From positions 124,001 to 188,000 of the forward strand of contig NZ_QJSP01000012.1 of the NCBI RefSeq assembly GCF_003217475.1: a DNA stretch of 64,000 nt. Reading direction: 5' to 3'. The stretch's first letter is position 1; each line of letters opens with the position of its first letter. Shown here piece after piece: positions 9,112 through 17,222 of the stretch. The position numbers and the translations under genes were made by a program. This DNA is from Williamsia limnetica (GTDB lineage: Bacteria > Actinomycetota > Actinomycetes > Mycobacteriales > Mycobacteriaceae). Under the pieces are notes generated by a model. The model did no database searches, was not told the DNA's origin, and saw only the letters and a list, made by a program, of their open reading frames with translations.

Positions 9112-10319
9112 GGCTCGACGTCCGTGGAGTCGACGCCGGCCGGGGCGTTCGGCGTATGACGCAGGTGGGTGATGGTGGTGATCAGGGTCTCGAGGGTCAC
9201 CACACCCTGATAGCGGTTGCCCGCACCGGCGACGACGGCCGATGCGTGATCCTCGGCGAGCATCGCTTCGAGCGCATCCTGCAAAGTGGCCTGGATGCTG
9301 ATCAATTCGTTGAGCGGTTCGGCCACATCGTCGACGATGTTCGCCTGGCGTAGCCGACCTTCGCGCACCCAGCTCACCGGGCGCTCACGGTGGTCCAGGA
9401 TGACAGCCCAATCATGTTCTGCAGCGGCGAGTTCTGCGCGCAGCGCGTCCACGCTGTCGCCCAGATGGGCGGTCGGCCGGGACTCGAGGTCGATGTCCTT
9501 GACCCTGACGAGTCCGAGCTGGCGAAGGGAGGCGCCGGTCCCGACGAACCCGGCGACCGTGTCATCGGCGGGGTTGGCGAGGATCGCAGCCGGGGTGTCG
9601 TACTGCAGGATCTTTGACTGCTGACCCAGCACTGCGATGCGGTCGCCCAGTTTGACGGCCTCACTGAAGTCGTGGGTGACGAACACGATCGTCTTGCCCA
9701 GTTCGCTTTGCAGTCGCAGTAATTCGTCCTGCAGTGAACTGCGGGTGATCGGGTCGACGGCGCCGAAGGGCTCGTCCATGAGCAGGACAGGCGGGTCCGC
9801 GGCCAGTGCGCGGGCGACCCCCACACGCTGCTGCTGGCCTCCGGACAATTGCCGTGGGTATCGTCCCGCGTACTGGGCGGGATCGAGTCCGACGAGGTCG
9901 AGGAGTTCGTCGACGCGGTCGGCGATGCGTTTTTTGTCCCACTTGAGCAATCCCGGCACCAAGCCGATGTTCTGGCGGATCGTCATGTGCGGGAAGAGGC
10001 CGGCCTGCTGGATCGAGTAGCCGATCGAACGACGTAGCTCGGTGGGCTTGATGGACAGCGCGTCTTTGTCGCCGATCGTTATCTTGCCCGACGTCGGTTC
10101 GCTCAGACGGTTGATCATCCGCATGGTTGTGGTCTTGCCACAGCCAGAGGGACCCACGAATACGACAACGTCACCGGCGGGAATCTGGAGTGAGACATCG
10201 TCCACAGCCGGGCTCTTCGCGCCGGGGTACGTCTTCGACACGTGGTCCAGCGTGATCTGCACGCCGGTCGGGTTTTCCGTGCGCAGACTCTTGGAAACTG
10301 CGGCTGACTGTTCTGTCAC
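9108..10319 (-). CDS. Osmoprotectant ABC transporter ATPase with CBS domains (OpuCA/ProV-like)
   Basis: 403 aa. Walker A GPSGCGKT (56-63), signature LSGGQQQ (158-164), Walker B/DEPF (about 181) and a switch His in VTHDF identify the ABC ATPase. The C-terminal part (about 280-390) looks like a CBS pair, which in OpuA/OpuC systems senses ionic strength and gates transport. The ATG overlaps the upstream permease stop and the stop overlaps the downstream permease start, giving tight coupling. Confidence 0.92.
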   Translation of the reverse strand: MTEQSAAVSKSLRTENPTGVQITLDHVSKTYPGAKSPAVDDVSLQIPAGDVVVFVGPSGCGKTTTMRMINRLSEPTSGKITIGDKDALSIKPTELRRSIGYSIQQAGLFPHMTIRQNIGLVPGLLKWDKKRIADRVDELLDLVGLDPAQYAGRYPRQLSGGQQQRVGVARALAADPPVLLMDEPFGAVDPITRSSLQDELLRLQSELGKTIVFVTHDFSEAVKLGDRIAVLGQQSKILQYDTPAAILANPADDTVAGFVGTGASLRQLGLVRVKDIDLESRPTAHLGDSVDALRAELAAAEHDWAVILDHRERPVSWVREGRLRQANIVDDVAEPLNELISIQATLQDALEAMLAEDHASAVVAGAGNRYQGVVTLETLITTITHLRHTPNAPAGVDSTDVEP

Positions 10320-10963
10320 CGGATGCCTTTCGACGTTGTGAGCCGTCCGAGAAGTACGTAGAGAGCGTCGAGAACAAGGGCGAGGATCACGATGAGCAGG
10401 GTGCCGCTCAGGGCCATGGGTACCGCGGTCGGACTACCGACCCGAGCCAAGCCGGCAAAGATCAGGTTGCCCAGTCCAGGACCTTTGACGTATGCAGCGA
10501 TCGCCAGCACGCCCATTGCCATCTGGGTGCTGAGCCGCATCCCGGCGAGAATGGCGGGCCAGACCAGCGGGAGCTCGACCCGCACCAGCGTGATCGCCCT
10601 CCCCATGCCGATGCCGCGGGCTGCGTCGATGAGCGCCGGTTCGATGTTGTTCATGCCCACGATGGTGTTGCGGATGATCGGCAGCAGCGAGTACAGCACC
10701 AGGGCCGTGACGCTTGGGATCACTCCGAGTCCCACCAGCGGGATGAGCAGTCCCAGCAGCGCGAACGACGGAATGGTCAGGACGGCACTGGAAATCGACG
10801 TGGCCAGGTTGGAGGCGATGGCATTGCTGTAGGTGAGCAGGCCGATCGCCACCCCGATGACGGTGGCGATGATGACGCTCTGGATGACCGCACTGACATG
10901 CTGATACGAGTCGAAAACCAACTGGGATTGATGCGACGTGATGTAGTCCCACAACGCGTTCAA
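10316..10963 (-). CDS. Osmoprotectant ABC transporter permease 2 (OpuCD/ProZ-like)
   Basis: About 215 aa from a TTG at 10963 (LNALWDYITSHQ). The frame can be extended to 11065, but the added 34 residues are Arg/Gly-rich and unlike a permease N-terminus, so the TTG with purine-rich GAGGGAAG upstream is preferred; the start remains uncertain. Six hydrophobic helices and an EAA-type loop (IDAARGIGMGRAITLVRVE) are visible. First gene of the importer operon; its stop overlaps the ATPase start by 4 bp. Confidence 0.85.
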   Translation of the reverse strand: MNALWDYITSHQSQLVFDSYQHVSAVIQSVIIATVIGVAIGLLTYSNAIASNLATSISSAVLTIPSFALLGLLIPLVGLGVIPSVTALVLYSLLPIIRNTIVGMNNIEPALIDAARGIGMGRAITLVRVELPLVWPAILAGMRLSTQMAMGVLAIAAYVKGPGLGNLIFAGLARVGSPTAVPMALSGTLLIVILALVLDALYVLLGRLTTSKGIR

Positions 10964-11191
10964 GCGATGGCCCCGCTTCCCTCGTCCTGCGACCCCCACG
11001 GGCGCCACGCCGCTTTGTCGACGTACCGAACAGTCGTATCGACCAAATAAACCACGATCAAACACCGGTGTGGTCAGGAAACGGCTGACTTGTCAGGGCG
11101 CGGACGGACAGATCGATGCGTCCGCACCTGTTGAGGGGAGCGCAGACGAGAGTGGCGGGGACTTAAAATCACCACGAGTGAAAATACGGAT

Positions 11192-11222
11192 GGTGGCCTC
11201 TCCGCAGAGCGGAAGCGCCACC
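11192..11222. terminator. Hairpin downstream of the class III aminotransferase
   Basis: GGTGGC at 11192-11197 pairs with GCCACC at 11217-11222, with an inner CCGC/GCGG pair. It lies 30 nt past the aminotransferase stop (minus strand) in the gap before the osmolyte importer. No T-run, as is usual in actinobacteria. The rest of the 11066-11251 gap shows no gene. Confidence 0.5.
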
Positions 11223-11227
11223 GTCGG

Positions 11228-11251
11228 TTCGTCGCTTCGTCGCTTCGTCGG
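11228..11251. repeat. Three tandem 8-bp units, TTCGTCGC
   Basis: TTCGTCGC, TTCGTCGC and TTCGTCGG follow each other without spacer and end exactly at the stop codon of the aminotransferase. Probably a slippage-type microsatellite; no function is evident. Confidence 0.6.
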
Positions 11252-12625
11252 TCAGATCTTGGTGTAGGCCTCGGTCAGCACCGACCGCAAGATCTGCTCG
11301 ATCTCGTCGAACTCGGCCTGGCCGCAGATCAGCGGAGGAGCGAGCTGGACGACGGGGTCGCCGCGGTCGTCGGCGCGGCAGTAGAGTCCGGCCTCGAACA
11401 GGGCCGTGGAGAGGAATCCGCGCAGGACCCGCTCGGACTCGTCGGGGGAGAAGGTCTCTTTGGTGGCCTTGTCCTTCACCAGTTCGATTCCGTAGAAATA
11501 CCCTTCGCCGCGCACGTCACCGACGATCGGCAGATCGTTCAGTCGCTCCAGGGTGGCCCGGAAGTCCGGTGCGAGTTCCTTGACCCGGTTCGTCAGTCCT
11601 TCGCGTTCGAAGATGTCGAGGTTGGCCAGTGCCACCGCTGCCGACACCGGGTGCCCGCCGAAGGTGTACCCATGGGCGAAGGAGGTCGTGTTGTCATTGA
11701 ACGGCTCGAACAGGCGGTCAGATGCGATCATCGCGCCGATTGGTGAGTAGCCCGATGTCATGCCCTTGGCGCAGGTGATGATGTCAGGAATGTAGTCGAA
11801 GTCGTCGCACGCGAACATCGAGCCGATCCGGCCGAACGCACAGATGACCTCATCCGAGACCAGCAGGACGTTGTACTGGTCGCAGATCTCCCGTACCCGC
11901 TCGAAGTAGCCGGGCGGCGGCGGAAAGCACCCGCCGGCGTTCTGGACCGGCTCGAGGAAGACGGCAGCGACCGTGTCGGGACCTTCGAATTCGATGGCCT
12001 CGGCGATCCGGTCCGCAGCCCAGCGTCCATAGGCCTTGGGGTCGTCGGCGTATTCGGTGGCGCGGTAGATGTTGGTGTTCGGCACGCGGAAGGCGCCCGG
12101 CGTCAGCGGCTCGAACGCCTCTTTCAGCGCAGGGATGCCGGTGATGGCGAGGGCGCCCTGGGGAGTGCCGTGATAGGCGATGGACCGCGAGATCACCTTG
12201 TGCTTGCCGGGCTTGCCCGTGAGCTTGAAGTACTGCTTGGCGAGCTTCCAGGCACTCTCGACCGCTTCGCCACCGCCGGTGGTGAAGAAGACCCGGTTGA
12301 GGTCGCCGGGTGCGTAGGCCGCGAGTCGTTCGGCGAGTTCGATGGCGGGTGGGGTGGCGTAGGACCACAGGGGAAAGAAGGCAAGCTCTTTCGCTTGTTT
12401 GGCGGCGGCCTCGGCGAGTTCCTCGCGCCCGTGTCCGGCCTGCACGACGAAGAGCCCCGACAGTCCATCGAGATAGCTGCGACCGCGGTCGTCGAAGATC
12501 CTGGCGCCTTCACCGCGGGTGATGACCGGCGGCGTGGTCTGGTCCCCGTGCCGCGAGAAATGTCCCCACAGGTGACGCGTCGCGCGTGCGCCGAGGCTGG
12601 TGGTCTCGGATTCGAGAGCGGTCAT
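11252..12625 (-). CDS. Class III (fold I) PLP aminotransferase, putrescine/GABA/beta-alanine type
   Basis: 457 aa from ATG 12625 (GGGGAA ribosome site; the frame also reaches a TTG at 12637). PLP-binding features: GGGEAVESAWKLA early in the protein, DEVICAFGR, and the Schiff-base Lys in CAKGMTSGYSPIG. Length and motifs fit omega-aminotransferases such as SpuC/GabT and the mycobacterial Rv3329. The ATG overlaps the Lrp stop (ATGA), so regulator and enzyme are one unit. With the divergent aldehyde dehydrogenase it would convert a diamine or omega-amino acid to the aldehyde and then to the acid. Exact substrate unknown. Confidence 0.87.
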   Translation of the reverse strand: MTALESETTSLGARATRHLWGHFSRHGDQTTPPVITRGEGARIFDDRGRSYLDGLSGLFVVQAGHGREELAEAAAKQAKELAFFPLWSYATPPAIELAERLAAYAPGDLNRVFFTTGGGEAVESAWKLAKQYFKLTGKPGKHKVISRSIAYHGTPQGALAITGIPALKEAFEPLTPGAFRVPNTNIYRATEYADDPKAYGRWAADRIAEAIEFEGPDTVAAVFLEPVQNAGGCFPPPPGYFERVREICDQYNVLLVSDEVICAFGRIGSMFACDDFDYIPDIITCAKGMTSGYSPIGAMIASDRLFEPFNDNTTSFAHGYTFGGHPVSAAVALANLDIFEREGLTNRVKELAPDFRATLERLNDLPIVGDVRGEGYFYGIELVKDKATKETFSPDESERVLRGFLSTALFEAGLYCRADDRGDPVVQLAPPLICGQAEFDEIEQILRSVLTEAYTKI

Positions 12626-13086
12626 CGGGTTCCCCAATTGTATTGTTGTTTGACCAATTTCAGATAGACCAGGGTTTCGGTTCCGGTCACTCCGGGCTGC
12701 GATCGAACCTTCTTGTTCAGCACCTCGAGCAGATGCTCGTCGTTCTCGCAGACCACCTCGATGACCACGTCGAAGGAGCCGGCCGTGAGCACCACGTAGT
12801 CGATCTCGTCCACTTGTGCCAGGGCCTCGGCCAATTCGCCGGTGTCGCCGGTGCAGCGGATCCCGATCATCGCCTGGCGGGCAAAGCCCACCTGCATCGG
12901 ATCGGTCACCGCGACGATCTGCATGACGCCGGCATCGCTGAGGCGTTGGACCCGGTTGCGCACCGCCGCTTCCGACAGGCCCACGGCCTTGCCCACCGAG
13001 GCATAGGAGCGTCGGCCGTCGGCCTGCAGCTCCTCGATGATCTGCTTCGAGATGTCGTCCAGGACTATCGGTTGCTGATCGGTCAT
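12622..13086 (-). CDS. Lrp/AsnC-family transcriptional regulator
   Basis: 154 aa from ATG 13086. N-terminal winged-helix/HTH (DDISKQIIEELQADGRRSYA, then VGLSEAAVRNRVQRL) followed by an alpha/beta ligand domain (AsnC/RAM) in which amino acids bind and octamers form. The frame could continue upstream for 70 codons, but that covers the divergent promoter region. It is divergent from the aldehyde dehydrogenase (221-bp gap with candidate operators) and coupled to the aminotransferase. It probably senses an amino acid or amine made by this locus and controls both directions. Resembles mycobacterial LrpA-type regulators. Confidence 0.88.
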   Translation of the reverse strand: MTDQQPIVLDDISKQIIEELQADGRRSYASVGKAVGLSEAAVRNRVQRLSDAGVMQIVAVTDPMQVGFARQAMIGIRCTGDTGELAEALAQVDEIDYVVLTAGSFDVVIEVVCENDEHLLEVLNKKVRSQPGVTGTETLVYLKLVKQQYNWGTR

Positions 13087-13154
13087 GGCCCCGATTCTTG
13101 TCGATGCGCAGTCGGGTTCGATCGTTGCACTGCCATCGTTACGGATTCCGCAGT

Positions 13155-13205
13155 TTTGTGCAACACAAACCGACGTATTCAGTCGTTTGTCGGCGTTTTC
13201 AGTCG
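13155..13205. promoter_or_regulatory. Candidate Lrp operators between regulator and aldehyde dehydrogenase
   Basis: Two elements lie in the divergent gap. TTTGTGCAACACAAA (13155-13169) is a perfect inverted repeat with a 3-bp spacer. CGACGTATTCAGTCG (13171-13185) and CGGCGTTTTCAGTCG (13191-13205) are direct repeats 20 bp apart, two helical turns, as expected for an Lrp octamer. The TTCAGTCG core recurs as a palindrome upstream of the APC permease at 18832-18848. Confidence 0.55.
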
Positions 13206-13307
13206 CGATATGCGTGGTCGCTGCGTACTCTGGCTGTGAGCTCCGGACGATCACACACTGTCCGCTCGACCCCCCCGCCCGCTGGACAAGGCCCACGAGG
13301 ACACATC

Positions 13308-14798
13308 ATGAGCAACAACTCGACATTTGCCGCCGGTTGGGTAGGCGGTGGCGAACTCATCGGCACCGGGCCCGACCATCAGGTCATCAACCCGGCCACC
13401 GGCGACGTCGTCTCGACCACGGCGCTCGCGAGCGCGGACGACGTCGATACCGCGGTGACCACGGCCCGCTCCGCGTTGGGCGATTGGGCAGGCGCGACGC
13501 CGGCCGAGCGGAGCGCGGTGCTCGCGAAACTCGCGGCGGGGATGTCCGCCGCCGAGGACCTGCTCGCCGAGGAAGAGGTGAGTCACACCGGGAAGCCGAT
13601 CCGGCTGGCGAACGAGTTCGATGTGCCGGGATGCATCGACAACACCGCGTTCTTCGCGGGCCTGGCGCGCAATCTCGACGGTAAGGCGAGCGCTGAGTAC
13701 TCCGGCGACCACACATCCTCGATCAGGCGTGAGCCGGTGGGGGTCGTCGGGTCGATCACGCCCTGGAACTATCCGCTGCAGATGGCGGTGTGGAAGGTCA
13801 TGCCGGCGTTGGCCGCGGGCTGCAGCGTGGTGCTCAAACCCGCCGAACTGACACCGTTCACGACGCTCACTCTGGCGCGACTGGCCACCGAAGCCGGTCT
13901 GCCGGACGGAGTGTTCAACGTGCTGACCGGTACCGGCGCGGAGGTCGGCGCCGCGATCGCGGGGCACCCGGGCGTCGACGTCGTGACGTTCACCGGATCG
14001 ACGTGGGTCGGGCGGCAGGTGATGTCCCAGGCCGCCGTCAACGGAACTCGCGTTCAGCTCGAACTGGGAGGCAAGGCGCCGTTCCTGGTGTTCGACGATG
14101 CCGATCTGGAAGCGGCGATCCACGGCGCGGTGGCCGGCGCACTGATCAACTCCGGTCAGGACTGCACGGCGGCGACAAGAGCGATCGTGGCCAGGCCGCT
14201 GTACGACGACTTCGTCGCCGGTGTCGGTGAGTTGATGGGCAAGGTTGTTGTCGGAGATCCCCTCGACCCGGCCACCGACATGGGCCCGCTCATCTCGTTC
14301 TCGCACCGCGACAAGGTGTCGGCGATGGTCGACCGTGCGCGCGCAGAGGGTATCCGGGTGGTGACCGGAGGTTCGGCGCCTGATGCCCGGGGAGCGTACT
14401 ACCCGCCCACTCTGCTGGCCGACGTGCCCGAGGACGCCGAGGTGTACCGCGACGAGATCTTCGGTCCGGTGCTCACCGTCAGCGCTTTCGATGATGACGA
14501 CGACGGCCTGCGGCGGGCGAACGACACCGTCTATGGTCTGGCTGCCTCGGCTTGGACCCGGGATCTGTATCGGGCGCAGCGGGCGAGCCGGGAGATCCAC
14601 GCCGGTTGCGTGTGGATCAACGATCACATCCCGATCATCAGCGAGATGCCGCACGGCGGTGTCGGCGCCTCAGGTTTCGGCAAGGACATGTCCACCTACT
14701 CGCTCGACGAATACCTCACCATCAAACACGTGATGAGTGACATCACAGGAGTTGCTCACAAGCCATGGCACCGAACAATTTTCACGCTGCCCCGTTGA
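13308..14798 (+). CDS. NAD(P)-dependent aldehyde dehydrogenase (gamma-aminobutyraldehyde / betaine-aldehyde type)
   Basis: 496 aa from ATG 13308 (ACGAGG 7 nt upstream). Classical ALDH signatures: TPWN with Asn154, FTGSTWVG cofactor loop near 228-235, ELGGKAP with general-base Glu252 and QDC with nucleophile Cys286. The longer upstream frame lies over the divergent operator region and was rejected. Expected to oxidise an amino-aldehyde formed by the neighbouring aminotransferase or oxidase (PuuC/PatD-like role). Its end overlaps the FAD oxidoreductase start by 34 bp, indicating one transcript. Confidence 0.9.
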   Translation: MSNNSTFAAGWVGGGELIGTGPDHQVINPATGDVVSTTALASADDVDTAVTTARSALGDWAGATPAERSAVLAKLAAGMSAAEDLLAEEEVSHTGKPIRLANEFDVPGCIDNTAFFAGLARNLDGKASAEYSGDHTSSIRREPVGVVGSITPWNYPLQMAVWKVMPALAAGCSVVLKPAELTPFTTLTLARLATEAGLPDGVFNVLTGTGAEVGAAIAGHPGVDVVTFTGSTWVGRQVMSQAAVNGTRVQLELGGKAPFLVFDDADLEAAIHGAVAGALINSGQDCTAATRAIVARPLYDDFVAGVGELMGKVVVGDPLDPATDMGPLISFSHRDKVSAMVDRARAEGIRVVTGGSAPDARGAYYPPTLLADVPEDAEVYRDEIFGPVLTVSAFDDDDDGLRRANDTVYGLAASAWTRDLYRAQRASREIHAGCVWINDHIPIISEMPHGGVGASGFGKDMSTYSLDEYLTIKHVMSDITGVAHKPWHRTIFTLPR

Positions 14799-16222
14799 AC
14801 GGCACCGCTGCATGGGCGGAGACGCCCACAGCCCGCGGTATGGCGATGGTCGCGAGCGCCACGCCCGCACCGTACTGGCTCGACCGGCCGGAGCGTCCCG
14901 CGCCCAGACCACGGCTGGTGGGACAGGCGAGTGCCGACCTCGTCGTCGTCGGCGGCGGTTTCACCGGTTTGTGGACGGCGGTGCAGGCGGCCGAAGCGAA
15001 TCCGGAACGTTCGGTGATGTTGCTGGAGGGGGACCGCATCGCCGAAGGTGCCTCTGGCAGGAACGGTGGGTTCTGTTCTGCGAGTCTGACTCACGGACTG
15101 TCGAACGGCATCGACCGGTACGCCGACGAACTCCCCGAATTGCTCCGGATGGGTGCTGCCACCCTCGAGGAGATCCAGTCGGCGATCAACCGACTCGGAA
15201 TCGCCGCGGACGTCGAGCACACCGGGGAACTCGATCTGGCGAGCTTCGACTGGCAGGTGCCCGGCCTCGAAGAGGCTGCCGCGGACGGCAAGCGCTTCGA
15301 TCAGCCGCTCCGATTCATGGACGCGGCCGAGGTCGCCGAGCATCTTACGAGCCCCATGGCCCACGGCGCCGTGTACGACCCCGACGTGATGATGATCGAC
15401 CCGGCGAAGCTCGCCTGGGGTCTCGCCGCGGCAGCCGAACGACTCGGGGTACGGGTCCACGAGCACAGCGAGGTGACGGCGATCGCGTCCGCCGGCGACC
15501 GGGTTCACCTGACAACCGGTTACGGCAGCGTCGATACCGCAAAGGTGGTTCTCGCGACCGCGGCGTCCAAACCCCTGCGCCGGAAACTCCGGTACCTGAT
15601 GGTCCCTGTTTGGGACTACGCGCTCATGACCGAGCCACTGACCGAGGAGCAGCTGGCCTCCGTCGGCTGGTCAGGGCGACAGGGCCTCGCCGACTCCGGC
15701 AATCGCTTCCACTACTTCCGTCTGACCGCCGACAATCGCATCTTGTTCGGCGGGTGGGATGCCGTCTACCACTACGGCGGGGACACCGATCCGCGCCGGG
15801 CGCAGCGTCCGAGTGAATTCGGGTTGCTCGCGGAACACCTGCTGCAGGTGTTCCCGCAACTCGAGGGGATCAAAGCCTCGCACACGTGGGGCGGGATCAT
15901 CGACACCTGCTCGCGGTTCAACAACTTCTGGGACGTGAGCATGGGCGGGAAGGTGGTGTCGGTGCTGGGATTCACCGGCCTCGGCGTCGGCGCGTCTCAC
16001 TTCGGCGCCCGCACGGCGCTTGATCTCGTCGACGGCCTCGACACCGAGCGCACCCGGCTGAAGATGGTCCGGTCCAAACCGATTCCGTTCCCGCCCGAGC
16101 CACTGACGTGGTTCGGCATCACCGTCACCCGCCACCAATTCGCCCGAGCAGACCGCAACAGGGGCAAGCGCGGCCTGTGGCTCAAGGCGATGGATGCCGC
16201 GGGCATCGGTTTCGACTCCTGA
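14765..16222 (+). CDS. FAD-dependent amine oxidoreductase (DAO family, PuuB-like)
   Basis: 485 aa. Rossmann FAD site VVVGGGFTGLWTA near residue 60, followed by EGASGRNGGFC, typical of the DAO/GlyOx-like family that contains gamma-glutamylputrescine oxidase PuuB. C-terminal GFTGLGVG closes the FAD fold. The start overlaps the aldehyde dehydrogenase; an AGGAG lies about 13 nt before the ATG, a little far, so an internal start (MAMVAS) is possible. Probably oxidises a secondary or primary amine to the aldehyde used by the upstream enzyme. No gamma-glutamyl-polyamine synthetase or hydrolase is present here, so the PuuB label is by family only. Confidence 0.83.
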   Translation: MAPNNFHAAPLNGTAAWAETPTARGMAMVASATPAPYWLDRPERPAPRPRLVGQASADLVVVGGGFTGLWTAVQAAEANPERSVMLLEGDRIAEGASGRNGGFCSASLTHGLSNGIDRYADELPELLRMGAATLEEIQSAINRLGIAADVEHTGELDLASFDWQVPGLEEAAADGKRFDQPLRFMDAAEVAEHLTSPMAHGAVYDPDVMMIDPAKLAWGLAAAAERLGVRVHEHSEVTAIASAGDRVHLTTGYGSVDTAKVVLATAASKPLRRKLRYLMVPVWDYALMTEPLTEEQLASVGWSGRQGLADSGNRFHYFRLTADNRILFGGWDAVYHYGGDTDPRRAQRPSEFGLLAEHLLQVFPQLEGIKASHTWGGIIDTCSRFNNFWDVSMGGKVVSVLGFTGLGVGASHFGARTALDLVDGLDTERTRLKMVRSKPIPFPPEPLTWFGITVTRHQFARADRNRGKRGLWLKAMDAAGIGFDS

Positions 16223-16226
16223 CACC

Positions 16227-16293
16227 CCCGATCGTGGTGGGTTCTGGCGACCATTTCCGCAGGTCACGTTCGCCAGAATCCACCACGATCGGG
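16227..16293. terminator. Long hairpin between convergent genes
   Basis: 23-nt arms (16227-16249 and 16271-16293), with one G/A difference, enclose a 21-nt loop. It begins 5 nt past the oxidoreductase stop and ends 9 nt before the Usp stop on the other strand, so it can terminate both transcripts. No T-run. Confidence 0.7.
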
Positions 16294-16301
16294 TAGCTGG
16301 G

Positions 16302-17168
16302 TCAGGGTGTGAAGCCCTTGGGCACCACGATGATCGGGGCATCGGTGTTCTTGAGGATGCGCGCAGAGGTGGAACCGAGAAATGCTCGGCGTGGGGGAGC
16401 GAGCCGGCCTGACCCGATCACCACGACATCTCCCGGCCCCCAGCGCAGCTCCTCGAGTGCTTCCTCGAGGGTGTTGCCGTCGGCGACCAGCGATTCGATA
16501 CCCGATGTCCCACCGCAGCTCTGCGCGGCGACGGCGAGATTGGCCTCGGCTGCGGCGATATGACGACTCCTGACCTCGGCGGATTCCTCGTCGTCGCCGG
16601 AGAGATCATCATGCGAGACCAGCGACAGCAGACGCAGATTGAGCTTGCCCTCGCCGGCGAGGGCAAGCGCGAACGGAAGGGGCGTGTCCTTCGACTCGGC
16701 GGTCGGTACCGCGACGGTCAACGTGGTGATGGTCGGGATGTCGACGCGGCTGTAGCCACGGGGCGCCAACGCGACCGGGACGGGCGAGGCATGGGTGAGC
16801 GCCGAGGAGATGGTGCCCAGCGTGTGCTTGCCGAGGATGCCGTCACTGGTGCCGCCCACCACGATCATGGCCGCTTTGCCGGCCACTGCGAAGTCGATCA
16901 GACACTGCGGGAACGAGTCGGCGACCGGCGTGTGCAGCGCGACCTCGATGCCGTCCGGGATGTCGGCGGCGACCTCGTCGAGCCACTGCTTGGCCTTGTT
17001 CACCAACGCGGCCTCGTATCCGGCCCGACCCGGAGACCCGTCGGGCTCGACTGCCCGCACGACGCACACGAGGTCGAGTGCGGCGCCCGTGGCCCGGGCG
17101 ATGGCGATGGCCAGGTTGACCCCGTCGTCCCCGGTGTCGGTGTAGAGGTAGCCCACTGTCAGCCTCAT
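16302..17168 (-). CDS. Tandem universal stress protein (UspA family)
   Basis: 288 aa made of two Usp domains (about 1-140 and 150-288). Both carry the ATP-binding loop: GGTSDGILGKHTLGTISS in the first and GSGRLAPPRRAFLGSTSARI in the second, each followed by the buried strand PVPVAL or PIIVVP. It lies 54 bp downstream of the APC permease on the same strand, so it is probably cotranscribed and may bind ATP to modulate transport or stress response. Fits the permease-Usp pairing common in actinobacteria. Confidence 0.88.
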   Translation of the reverse strand: MRLTVGYLYTDTGDDGVNLAIAIARATGAALDLVCVVRAVEPDGSPGRAGYEAALVNKAKQWLDEVAADIPDGIEVALHTPVADSFPQCLIDFAVAGKAAMIVVGGTSDGILGKHTLGTISSALTHASPVPVALAPRGYSRVDIPTITTLTVAVPTAESKDTPLPFALALAGEGKLNLRLLSLVSHDDLSGDDEESAEVRSRHIAAAEANLAVAAQSCGGTSGIESLVADGNTLEEALEELRWGPGDVVVIGSGRLAPPRRAFLGSTSARILKNTDAPIIVVPKGFTP

Positions 17169-17222
17169 GAGTCGGTACTCGCTTTCGTTGCAGGCGTGCG
17201 GGTTCGGCGTAGATCCAGTGTG

